Origin: Pyrodictiaceae archaeon
GTDB lineage: Archaea; Thermoproteota; Thermoprotei_A; Sulfolobales; Pyrodictiaceae
Direction: 5' to 3'
Assembly (NCBI GenBank): GCA_027046105.1
Contig: JALTZQ010000010.1
Location: forward strand, 1-7,288
DNA: 7,288 bases
Shown here: positions 1 through 5,533 of the stretch, one piece after another
Numbering within the stretch: the first letter of the stretch is position 1
Layout of the letters: each line of letters begins with the position of its first letter
Notes under the pieces: generated by a model
What the model saw: the letters and a program-made list of their open reading frames with translations, nothing else
Databases searched by the model: none
Told to the model about the DNA's origin: nothing
Position numbers and translations under genes: made by a program

Positions 1-345
1 AGCGTATACACTGCCATAGACAATGATGTAGTTGATGCCAGGTTTAAGTATTTTTGATGGGTAAATGTTTGGCCTATCAGCTACTATTATGTCTTGAATT
101 ATGATACGATCTATTCTTGCCTCACATCCTTCAACACGTACGATAAGTAGCCCTACAGCGCATCCACTCTGGGGCGAAAATCGTAGTTCTGAAGCTACTG
201 GCCGTATCTTACATAGTGCTTGACCAGTGGTGGAACCCCATATTCCTAGTATGTAGCCTATTGCGAACATAGAAATTGCTAATACGATGGCTATCAGTAA
301 GACGACTACTACGATCTCACTAATGCTATGTAGTCTCTTAGTCAT
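1..345 (-). CDS. Type IV pilin-like protein, 3' end outside window (partial)
   Basis: An open frame of 115 codons starts at ATG 345-343 and reads leftward without a stop to base 1, so the C-terminus lies outside the window. A TAA stop lies six codons upstream (361-363), which leaves this ATG as the natural start; a GGAAA-type purine run precedes it. The N-terminus reads MTKRLHSISEIVVVV: a short basic leader, then I-S-E-I and an unbroken hydrophobic helix (about residues 11-36). That is the layout of crenarchaeal class III prepilins, cut by the PibD/ArnK-type peptidase just before the ISE motif. The -1 residue would be Ser7 rather than the usual Gly/Ala. The rest (residues 45-115) is beta-rich, with cysteines at 45, 62 and 74 and a late LKPGINYIIVYG segment like the 'l.pGes..i.v' strand pair of archaeal pilin heads. 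Probable role: subunit or minor pilin of a surface filament. The family is inferred from the N-terminus; the filament type cannot be told. Confidence 0.72.
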   Translation of the reverse strand, partial: MTKRLHSISEIVVVVLLIAIVLAISMFAIGYILGIWGSTTGQALCKIRPVASELRFSPQSGCAVGLLIVRVEGCEARIDRIIIQDIIVADRPNIYPSKILKPGINYIIVYGSVYA

Positions 346-597
346 TTTTCCAGCCTTTCCTTATGATGTTCAAAGAGGTCGAACCGTGTTCTTTTCTCCT
401 ACTATTTCAAGGTACCAAATATTTTACCTTGCTCTCAGCCACGGTCTGTTACGACTTAATATTAGAGCTTATCACTTTAAAATCGTTGTTGTTCCTATTT
501 AGGGAACAGCTCCTTGACGAATCATAGTAGCGTTTTTATTTAAGAGATAGTTGATGCCTCTCTAACTGCACTACCAGGTGCTGAGGGGCGAGAAACT
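346..597. other. Divergent intergenic region between surface genes
   Basis: These 252 bases separate the leftward pilin-like gene from the rightward secreted-protein gene and must hold both promoters. The plus-strand promoter is fairly clear (T-rich TATA-like element at 533-544). For the minus strand the best I can offer is an AT-rich stretch around 415-427, reading GGTAAAATATTTGG on that strand, which would give a leader of some 40-50 bases. An open frame at 287-502 on the plus strand overlaps the pilin gene and has no ribosome-binding site or family signature, so I treat it as noise. I see no RNA gene here. Confidence 0.5.
533..544 (+). promoter_or_regulatory. Probable TATA-type promoter for the 598-2698 unit
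   Basis: TTTTTATTTAAG lies about 59 bases upstream of the ATG at 598. Archaeal transcription starts about 25 bases downstream of the TATA centre, near 565 here, giving a leader of about 30 bases. That leader carries purine-rich GAGGGGCGAG (583-592), 5-9 bases before the start codon. The match to the archaeal TATA consensus is by eye. Confidence 0.45.
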
Positions 598-1578
598 ATG
601 CGTAAGCATTTACTTGCAACTGTAGTGCTAGCAATTACTAGTATCAGTCTTGTTCTAGTAGCAGTAGCGCAAACCGGTTCAGGAACTGTAACACTTAGTC
701 TTGGTACATACACTGAGATAAACGTATTAGATAATTCAATAACTGTGCAATTTACACCATCATCTAGTAACGTTATAGCGTGGTTCGCTTTTAATATCAA
801 TGATTTTCTACAAGCAAATGAAGGATCAAGTAACACCAATGTAACATTGTCTGTTACAGGCTATACGATAGATGTAAAGCCAAGGGCTTATCCAACAGGA
901 ATGAGTAACCCAATCCTCTACTTCATGCTGGATCAAACAGCTACTTCAATGCCTACGGGACTCTATTTTACCTCTAGCATACAAGCAGTTTCATATACAT
1001 CACAGACACAGGTTGTTTCATTACCAGCGTCATTAGATGTAAACGGTGATGGTACAGCAGAATCTTGTCAAACTACACCAACCCTTACCGCACAAGCTGA
1101 TATAGTGAACATAGCCTTGTACTATGATAGTACTTCATCTTCGGTTTCAAAGCCTTCAACATCTGAGTACATCAACATAGCCATAACTTCATGTAGTGAT
1201 GCAGCTGGAACAACGTATACTGTCATCCTGGCGAAGACAACTACAAACGTTGATGACTTCAATTATACTGATGCAAGTGGAGCATTTAATGCAGCAGAAG
1301 CAGATTTTGCACTTGATGCTACATTAACACCATATGCTGAACATAATGTTCTTACGCTTACGTTTACCACACTGCCTAACCAGGTGACGATGGATTTCGT
1401 GGTGATGCAAATTGATACTGTTAACAACATAGTCTCCCTTGCTCCGGCAGAGCTATTAATTTATGATGGCTCGGCTACGAATGTCCAGATTTTTGGTATA
1501 ATAGAGTTACCAGTGGGAGCGCCAAGAGGCGAGTACCAGTTTACGGTAAACTTGGCTGTAGAGGCGGCCAGTACCTAG
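598..1578 (+). CDS. Secreted acidic beta-rich protein of unknown family (possible surface filament or sheath subunit)
   Basis: 326 residues. The N-terminus is a clear Sec signal peptide: basic MRKH, a hydrophobic core, then AVA just before Gln25, so signal peptidase I cleavage after Ala24 is likely. The mature chain of about 302 residues has only five Lys/Arg, about thirty Asp/Glu and much Ser, Thr and Asn, giving a very low pI. It alternates like beta strands throughout. Two cysteines (157 and 199) could form one disulfide. A DVNGDGTAE segment (147-155) resembles a calcium-binding loop, and N-glycosylation sequons occur at Asn81 and Asn222. The end (about 298-323, PVGAPRGEYQFTVNL) looks like the last strands of an Ig-like domain. 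There is no membrane anchor, so it is released, built into a filament or sheath, or held by the membrane-anchored protein encoded 46 bases downstream. I do not recognise the family. TasA/archaeal-bundling-pilus or cannula-like subunits are possible by general character only. Confidence 0.85.
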   Translation: MRKHLLATVVLAITSISLVLVAVAQTGSGTVTLSLGTYTEINVLDNSITVQFTPSSSNVIAWFAFNINDFLQANEGSSNTNVTLSVTGYTIDVKPRAYPTGMSNPILYFMLDQTATSMPTGLYFTSSIQAVSYTSQTQVVSLPASLDVNGDGTAESCQTTPTLTAQADIVNIALYYDSTSSSVSKPSTSEYINIAITSCSDAAGTTYTVILAKTTTNVDDFNYTDASGAFNAAEADFALDATLTPYAEHNVLTLTFTTLPNQVTMDFVVMQIDTVNNIVSLAPAELLIYDGSATNVQIFGIIELPVGAPRGEYQFTVNLAVEAAST

Positions 1579-1593
1579 CGTTATAGCGTTATA
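1578..1593 (+). repeat. Tandem 8-bp repeat GCGTTATA x2
   Basis: Two exact adjacent copies of GCGTTATA begin at the last base of the 598-1578 stop codon and sit 31 bases before the next ATG. The TTATA cores could serve as an internal TATA box giving a short-leader transcript of the second gene, or the repeat may be chance. Confidence 0.35.
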
Positions 1594-1624
1594 CTTAGAA
1601 TAGGGCTGGGATGGCGGGAAGCAT

Positions 1625-2698
1625 ATGCCCTATCGATTCCTTATACTGTTTTTTATTCTCTTCATTCTCCTACTATTATCTTCAGATGTCCATTTTATTG
1701 TAGCGAGTTCCATTGGTGTTTCTCCTCCTTATGCAAGAGTTGTTCTTACTCCTGGTGAGGAAGCATCTTTTACTATTAGGATTGTTGGAAATGCAACCGT
1801 ATACGCTAAGGTGGTTCAAACTAGTGGTGGCGAAGGCTGTATTGTTGGTATTGAGCCAGTACGATTCACTGTTATAGGTGATTACGATGTAATAGTGAAG
1901 GTTAAGTGTTTTCGTCCAGGAACTTACAGTTATAGAATATTCTTTTACGAAGAGTACTATGACGGTAAAAAGGGAGTTATTGTAAAACCTGCTGTTGTAT
2001 TTAAGCTCAGCGTAACAGCTAAGGGCATACGTATTGATGCTCGAAGCCTTAATGATTCTCTCCTTGTCTACGTTAGTAATCACGGTGTTAGCGTTGATTC
2101 AGTAACGTTGACGATATATGTTAATGGTGTAGAGAGGTTTAGGAAGACCGTAGATGTGCCTTCGAGCCTATCAATAAGCTATGAAAGCCTTGGAATAGGT
2201 GCTGGTGTATACAATGTGACCATGACTGCTTCGGCTGGCAAGGTCTCTAGTGATAGTGTTGTGATGGCTGTCAGTAAACGTATTGGCTTAGCAAGTATTA
2301 ATGCCAGTATTAGTTCACCTAAGCTAGCACTAGTTGTACCGGGTGCACTCGTGGAATTTTTGCTTAAGATTACGGCACATGGTAATACTACATGCTCTGT
2401 ACGCTATGCGGTATTTCGCGAGAACATCTTGTTCACTGGTTTTGAGGAGATTCAGCCTAGAGAGGTTATCGAAAGAAAATTTAATATACGCTTTAATCCT
2501 TGGTCTCCTCTACCCTACTACACCAGTATTGGTGCTAAGCTAGAATATGTATGTGGTATACGAAGCGGTGAAACAATTAAACAAGTTGATGTATTTGTTA
2601 TTCCCTTCGGCTTTATACTCTTAATGATAGGGATCATAGTTGTTTTGCTTGTCCTCCTATTTCGCCTTTATGCCCGTAAGACTAGCTTAAGGAACTAG
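1625..2698 (+). CDS. Membrane-anchored exported protein with Ig-like beta domains
   Basis: 357 residues. A long hydrophobic signal peptide (about 1-27, ending in IVA-SS) is followed by an extracytoplasmic beta region. One transmembrane helix (about 326-347) and the basic tail RLYARKTSLRN end the protein, which predicts a type I topology with the body outside the cell. The first domain opens with SIGVSPPYARVVLTPGEEASF (from Ser29), the usual beginning of PapD/FN3/NEW3-like Ig sandwiches; further Ig-like units appear at about 132-215 and 222-325. Cysteines fall at 72/95 and 257/310, fitting one disulfide within the first unit and one within the last. Asn56 (NAT), Asn197 (NVT) and Asn254 (NTT) are among the N-glycosylation sequons. 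ATG 1625 follows GGCGGGA with good spacing. Only 46 bases separate it from the secreted-protein gene, so co-transcription is likely; it may anchor, cap or help assemble that product. The specific function is unknown. Confidence 0.82.
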   Translation: MPYRFLILFFILFILLLLSSDVHFIVASSIGVSPPYARVVLTPGEEASFTIRIVGNATVYAKVVQTSGGEGCIVGIEPVRFTVIGDYDVIVKVKCFRPGTYSYRIFFYEEYYDGKKGVIVKPAVVFKLSVTAKGIRIDARSLNDSLLVYVSNHGVSVDSVTLTIYVNGVERFRKTVDVPSSLSISYESLGIGAGVYNVTMTASAGKVSSDSVVMAVSKRIGLASINASISSPKLALVVPGALVEFLLKITAHGNTTCSVRYAVFRENILFTGFEEIQPREVIERKFNIRFNPWSPLPYYTSIGAKLEYVCGIRSGETIKQVDVFVIPFGFILLMIGIIVVLLVLLFRLYARKTSLRN

Positions 2699-2708
2699 TT
2701 TTACTTTT
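2699..2708 (+). terminator. T-rich terminator of the surface-protein unit
   Basis: TTTTACTTTT directly follows the TAG stop at 2696-2698. Crenarchaeal transcription commonly ends at such pyrimidine/T runs. It fills the whole 8-base gap to the stop codon of the convergent FAU-1 gene, so the actual 3' end probably falls inside that gene. Confidence 0.4.
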
Positions 2709-4158
2709 ATCCTCGTATATTCTTGGCTATCTCGTTTACTATGTTCTCGGGGAGATGTCTATGCAGCTCTTGAACGATTCTCTCCACTATTTTATCTGTT
2801 AATATATTCCTTTTATAGTATTCTTTGAGCTCTTCTACATCAATAACTTTTGGTTTTTCTCCGGGTCTTTTAACTATATCAATAGCCAAGTCTAGGTAAG
2901 TGATCTTGTTTAAGCCTATTTCTGGTGGTGTATTTATGTTTATGTAGATTCCTTTGAGCTCCATATTTTCATTGTAATAGCGGTGCTCTATATACCATTG
3001 ATTACTGCGGATAATGGTTTCTATGATATCACCTGGCTCTTTCTCTACATTTAAACCGTCATAGATACCTGTTGATTTAACTCTCCTTACCAGGATTAAT
3101 TGGAGTTCTCCTTCACCCTCATAGTAGATGTTCTTTATCTCTGGGTTGCCGAGCTTAATTACTTCTCCATTCGGTCTTATGTGGAGTATTGCTATTCTTT
3201 TCTTCTCTAAGAGTTTTGTTGCAAGGTATCGTGGTATTGACTTGTATAGTAATTGTTTAGAGTTGGGATCTGTTTCAACTATTGTATCCGCGAATTCACA
3301 TATTGTTTGTAGTTCAGGATCTCCAAGGGATTTTAGTGTGTGGTGGTATGGTGTTGTGGGTATCACTTCGTTTCTATACTCGTCTAGTACTTGCTTATCA
3401 ATGCTACTCAGTCTTATGAGGAGTACGTCTTCACCATCCGTGTATACTCCAGTGGGTTTGTCTTTGATCTCGTCTTCGACTTTCTGGAGCTTCTCTACGA
3501 GCTCTCTGAGGTGTCTTTGGAGGGTATCTGTATCTGCATGTTGTGCGCTACTACGCCAGTGTACACTTATGCCTTCATTTGTATAGTTGGATGCTAGTGC
3601 TAATAGCTCGGCTCTTTTGCCCGTGTTGCGTATGTGTTCACTTATAGTTGTCTTTGGCTTATCTGAACGATAGACTATTGCATAGTCACCTATTATTCTT
3701 GCACCAGGTCTTAATAGGGGGGTCTCGCCTGGCTTTACTGCTGTCTTAATTATCGAGGCGGTTACTATCTTGTCTGGTATGCAGTCGTTGATGTCAACTA
3801 TTATTACTTGTTGCCCATTTACTTTTGCAGTGCATTTTCCATTCTCTTCTCCGATAACTTTTGCACGCACGGTGGCATGGACTGGTAGTACTGAGTGCCA
3901 ATAGAAAGCTGCTGTAAGTATACTCCTTAGCTCTTCTTCTATGCCTTTTACAGCCCATGGGTAGCCTATTACGAGGAGTTCACTAGGATCATCATCGCTG
4001 TTTTTCACGGTTACATCGGCGGGTAGTGGAAGTTGTGGTATATTGAATCTTGTCGATATAATTCTTGATGCTTGTACGATCTGGATACCCTTTTTTAACA
4101 AGATATTGGTTAGTGCTGTAGCGTAGATTCCTCTAACCCTTGCCCTAATAAGCGGCAT
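2707..4158 (-). CDS. fau-1: FAU-1 family AU-rich RNA-binding protein / RNase E/G-like ribonuclease
   Basis: 483 residues, the normal length for archaeal FAU-1. The N-terminus (MPLIRARVRGIYATALTNIL) matches the family's conserved opening. A beta-barrel, S1-like segment lies around 94-145 (VHATVRAKVIG...VDINDCIPDKIV). It is followed by an RNase E/G-like core containing GISVHWRSSAQHAD (196-209) and a charged helix (212-235). The C-terminal part (about 360-470) is a DUF402 domain, with YDGLNVEKEPGD, the GIYININTPPEI strand (403-414) and YLDLAIDIV (421-429). The Pyrococcus furiosus member binds AU-rich RNA and has been linked to endonucleolytic processing of rRNA precursors, so a cytoplasmic role in RNA maturation is likely. 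ATG 4158 is preceded by GAGGGAG, four bases upstream. It is convergent with the surface-protein unit and lies 129 bases downstream of UPF0147 on the same strand. Family assignment is firm; the exact substrate is inferred from homologues. Confidence 0.9.
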   Translation of the reverse strand: MPLIRARVRGIYATALTNILLKKGIQIVQASRIISTRFNIPQLPLPADVTVKNSDDDPSELLVIGYPWAVKGIEEELRSILTAAFYWHSVLPVHATVRAKVIGEENGKCTAKVNGQQVIIVDINDCIPDKIVTASIIKTAVKPGETPLLRPGARIIGDYAIVYRSDKPKTTISEHIRNTGKRAELLALASNYTNEGISVHWRSSAQHADTDTLQRHLRELVEKLQKVEDEIKDKPTGVYTDGEDVLLIRLSSIDKQVLDEYRNEVIPTTPYHHTLKSLGDPELQTICEFADTIVETDPNSKQLLYKSIPRYLATKLLEKKRIAILHIRPNGEVIKLGNPEIKNIYYEGEGELQLILVRRVKSTGIYDGLNVEKEPGDIIETIIRSNQWYIEHRYYNENMELKGIYININTPPEIGLNKITYLDLAIDIVKRPGEKPKVIDVEELKEYYKRNILTDKIVERIVQELHRHLPENIVNEIAKNIRG

Positions 4159-4230
4159 AGTACTCCCTCATGGTACTACTATACTTAGCTTAATGTTCTT
4201 GTAGAGGAGTTACTATTGTACACCGTTTCA

Positions 4231-4238
4231 TTTAAGCT
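4231..4238 (-). promoter_or_regulatory. Candidate TATA box for fau-1
   Basis: On the minus strand GCTTAAAT, preceded by a purine-rich AAGTA, resembles an archaeal BRE/TATA pair. Transcription would start near 4208 and give a leader of about 50 bases containing the GAGGGAG site. The gap 4159-4287 otherwise holds no recognisable gene. Read-through from UPF0147 is also possible. Confidence 0.3.
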
Positions 4239-4287
4239 ACTTGATTTGAATTAGTTGTATTGTTGTCCATAGAATTCTAGATGGTGT

Positions 4288-4560
4288 CTAATCTTTTACG
4301 GTTTCTAGCAATGTGATCACGTTCCATATGAGTGTCCTTGCGTAGACGGGCATGTTGGGGTCTTGGCTTATTTCGTCAAGTATGCTTATAGCGTTTGCTG
4401 CTCTTACACCTGGGCTTAATGTTTCGTCTCTTAACTGTTTTACTGCTTCAGTAGCTGCTCGTCTAATGTTTCGTGGCACGCTAGTGTCATTTATTATTCT
4501 CATAAGCATTATAATTGCCTGACGTAGTTTTGCCTCATTATCATATAGTGGTGTGGCCAG
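4288..4560 (-). CDS. UPF0147 family protein, probable CTG start
   Basis: With a CTG start at 4560-4558 the product is 90 residues, the usual UPF0147 length. It begins (M)[15 protein letters not shown] and contains the family's signature segments [29 protein letters not shown] and [14 protein letters not shown]. The first ATG in frame (4509-4507) would remove the conserved [10 protein letters not shown] helix. Between the in-frame TGA (4569-4567) and that ATG the only usual near-cognate start is the CTG. A textbook GGAGGTGA (4574-4567) lies six bases before it, and no ATG, GTG or TTG competes. UPF0147 proteins are small all-helical archaeal proteins of unknown function, probably cytoplasmic. 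It is divergent from UPF0148 and upstream of fau-1. The family call is firm; the CTG start is inferred from conservation plus the ribosome-binding site. Confidence 0.88.
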   Translation of the reverse strand: MATPLYDNEAKLRQAIIMLMRIINDTSVPRNIRRAATEAVKQLRDETLSPGVRAANAISILDEISQDPNMPVYARTLIWNVITLLETVKD

Positions 4561-4565
4561 GGTAT

Positions 4566-4601
4566 CTCACCTCCCTGCGCAAGGTATTATGGAGAGGTGA
4601 G
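4566..4601. repeat. Inverted repeat CTCACCTC / GAGGTGAG
   Basis: CTCACCTC (4566-4573) and GAGGTGAG (4594-4601) are exact 8-bp inverted copies around a 20-base spacer. The left arm is the UPF0147 ribosome-binding site seen from the other strand. The right arm is an equally strong site reading rightward (GGAGAGGTGA, 4591-4600). The symmetry may simply reflect two opposed ribosome-binding sites. In a transcript covering both arms it could form a hairpin hiding the UPF0147 site. Confidence 0.5.
4567..4575 (-). promoter_or_regulatory. Strong Shine-Dalgarno site setting the CTG start of UPF0147
   Basis: The minus strand reads GGGAGGTGA, a near-complete anti-16S match, then GATACC and CTG. The six-base spacing is right for initiation at CTG 4560 and far too long (over 50 bases) for ATG 4509. 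Confidence 0.7.
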
Positions 4602-4606
4602 TTTGC

Positions 4607-4663
4607 ATGGTACTAGGGTGTCTCTGTGTTTCGCTGTGCTTCCACTTTGTTTCGGCTGACTAA
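4607..4663 (+). CDS. Possible 18-residue leader ORF upstream of UPF0148
   Basis: GGAGAGGTGA (4591-4600) is followed six bases later by ATG 4607 and an 18-codon frame, MVLGCLCVSLCFHFVSAD, ending at TAA 4661-4663. Three cysteines and a hydrophobic character stand out. A TTG at 4603 opens another 18-codon frame (MHGTRVSLCFAVLPLCFG) ending at 4659. The ribosome-binding site is better than that of the real downstream gene, and this is the only reason to list it. There is no family support; it may be a leader peptide, a small protein or nothing. Confidence 0.2.
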   Translation: MVLGCLCVSLCFHFVSAD

Positions 4664-4667
4664 TTAG
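4660..4667. promoter_or_regulatory. Palindrome CTAATTAG, candidate bidirectional TATA element
   Basis: A perfect 8-bp AT-rich palindrome. Used rightward, it would start transcription near 4690, about 25 bases before the UPF0148 start. Used leftward, it would give a UPF0147 leader of about 75 bases. It overlaps the end of the possible short ORF. Tentative. Confidence 0.25.
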
Positions 4668-4700
4668 CCTCTCCCTGCATGGTAGTGGTTTCTGAGGCTA
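4665..4700 (+). repeat. Inverted repeat TAGCCTC / GAGGCTA upstream of UPF0148
   Basis: Exact 7-bp arms (4665-4671 and 4694-4700) with a 22-base loop, ending 12 bases before the TTG start. In RNA this could form a stem just ahead of the ribosome-binding site (AGGGTG, 4700-4705). The loop contains one copy of the CTCCCTGC/TGCATGGTA repeats. Confidence 0.35.
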
Positions 4701-4712
4701 GGGTGTGGTGTA

Positions 4713-5093
4713 TTGGTGGGTGACCCTAGTGTTGTAAAGAAGATGGCTGATTTGCTTCGTGCTGGTGCTGCTATGCTTGGTGAAAGATGTCCCTTATGTG
4801 GACTTCCTTTATTTAGGCTTCGTTCTGGTGAAGTTGTCTGCCCTATTCATGGACGTGTCTATATTGTGCGTGATGAAGCTGAGTATACTCGTGTTACGGT
4901 GCAAGGCGTCTTGGAGCAGCTTGAGAGGTACGTTGCTGGTAAAATAGCTGATCTATTGAAGGGGATTGATAGTAGGAATGTTGGTGGAGGCGTTGATGAG
5001 CTTAAGGGCTGGCTTGATGTACTTGAGCGTGTTGAGCGCATTCTTGCTATTGTTGAAGCTCGGGCAAGGAAGGCTTCTGGTAGCCGAAAATAA
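4713..5093 (+). CDS. UPF0148 (Sjogren's/scleroderma autoantigen 1-like) zinc-ribbon protein
   Basis: 126 residues from TTG 4713. The N-terminal part holds a helix (VVKKMADLLRAGAAMLGE) and a zinc ribbon with Cys26, Cys29, Cys43 and His46 (CPLCGLPLFRLRSGEVVCPIHG), followed by VYIV. The CPxHG form, with His as fourth ligand, fits crenarchaeal UPF0148 proteins; eukaryotic relatives use Cys. The C-terminal two thirds is charged and helical, possibly coiled coil (about 64-118). The function is not established. Starts: the conserved helix reaches upstream of the first ATG (4743), so TTG 4713 (AGGGTG seven bases before) or GTG 4716 (GGTG five bases before) is favoured. It is divergent from UPF0147 and convergent with the mevalonate operon, its stop lying ten bases from the aconitase X small-subunit stop. 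Confidence 0.87.
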   Translation: MVGDPSVVKKMADLLRAGAAMLGERCPLCGLPLFRLRSGEVVCPIHGRVYIVRDEAEYTRVTVQGVLEQLERYVAGKIADLLKGIDSRNVGGGVDELKGWLDVLERVERILAIVEARARKASGSRK

Positions 5094-5095
5094 AT
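5085..5095 (-). terminator. T-rich run after the mevalonate operon
   Basis: On the minus strand the sequence just past the aconitase X small-subunit stop is a GGGG run followed by ATTTATTTTC. A T-rich run after a G-rich patch is a plausible archaeal termination site. It lies inside the 3' end of the convergent UPF0148 gene, so the two transcripts would overlap. Weak evidence. Confidence 0.3.
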
Positions 5096-5103
5096 CCCCT
5101 TGT

Positions 5104-5517
5104 TTAAGGACAATCAATGTATAGTAGTGCATCAGGGGGTTTTACTATTAGGTGTGCTGTACAGTAGTCATTGAGCTTCTTTCTCTCCTCGCGTTTTAGG
5201 TTTGTTGCCAAGGGTATATCCGCGATTACACATGAGGCTACCAGTATAGGGTCCGGGGGATTTGTCTCGACTATTACTCCTGCAGGCTTGAGGCCACGTT
5301 TACTTAACGCGTATGCTACATAGGGGCCTACAGTGCTTCCCCTACTACTCGGTGCTATTATTATCTTGCCTGCAACGTTTCTGCCATCGTAGAGACGGCC
5401 CGTTTCCGGGTCAATATCGCCATAAAAGCTTAGAGGAACATCTAGTACTAATAGTTGGCCTCTCGCCTCCCCCTCTACTAGACCCCTAAGCCTTAGCTGC
5501 TTCTGCATGAGCAACAC
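5104..5517 (-). CDS. Phosphomevalonate dehydratase small subunit (aconitase X swivel domain, DUF126)
   Basis: 137 residues from GTG 5517, normal for the family. It is the swivelling-domain subunit of aconitase X and carries the signature PLSFYGDIDPETG (28-40) and SSRGSTVG (57-64), whose Ser/Gly loop lies at the active site in family members. NPPDPILVASCVIADIP (86-102) is also typical. With the large subunit it should dehydrate (R)-mevalonate 5-phosphate to trans-anhydromevalonate 5-phosphate in the cytoplasm. It starts 16 bases after the large-subunit stop. Two starts compete: GTG 5517, nine bases after GGTGA, and ATG 5508, six bases after AGGGTG (MQKQLRLRGL); they differ by three residues. 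It is the last gene of the operon. The specific substrate rests on the UbiD neighbour and archaeal precedent; a generic aconitase X would be the alternative. Confidence 0.9.
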   Translation of the reverse strand: MLLMQKQLRLRGLVEGEARGQLLVLDVPLSFYGDIDPETGRLYDGRNVAGKIIIAPSSRGSTVGPYVAYALSKRGLKPAGVIVETNPPDPILVASCVIADIPLATNLKREERKKLNDYCTAHLIVKPPDALLYIDCP

Positions 5518-5533
5518 CCTAGTATTTCACCGT

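Larger units (their letters stand above)
4571..4706 (+). repeat. Dispersed direct repeats in the UPF0147/UPF0148 intergenic region
   Basis: Three short words occur twice, in the same order: CTCCCTGC (4571-4578 and 4671-4678), TGCATGGTA (4604-4612 and 4676-4684) and CTAGGGTGT (4613-4621 and 4698-4706). The pattern suggests an old partial duplication of about 80-100 bases with internal deletions, or repeated binding sites. The matches are exact; the meaning is unknown. Confidence 0.45.

Noticed and set aside
287..502. 71-codon plus-strand frame with a hydrophobic start
   Set aside because: It overlaps the N-terminal half of the minus-strand pilin-like gene, has no ribosome-binding site and shows no family signature.
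540..839. 99-codon minus-strand frame
   Set aside because: It is antisense to the signal peptide and start of the secreted-protein gene, crosses that gene's likely promoter, and has an unstructured composition.
3128..3597. Plus-strand frames of 152 and 68 codons
   Set aside because: They lie wholly antisense to FAU-1, whose full-length family match is clear; their Ser/Cys-rich composition is typical of reverse-strand reading.
4159..4287. Possible C/D box or other small RNA between UPF0147 and fau-1
   Set aside because: I found no paired box C (RUGAUGA) and box D (CUGA) elements, no tRNA-like cloverleaf and no strong hairpin.
4288..4509. UPF0147 beginning at the first ATG (73 residues)
   Set aside because: This drops the conserved [10 protein letters not shown] helix and leaves a perfect ribosome-binding site more than 50 bases away; the CTG at 4560 explains both.
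4859..5113. 84-codon minus-strand frame
   Set aside because: It is antisense to UPF0148, Ser/Arg/Pro-rich, and would overlap the end of the aconitase X small subunit.
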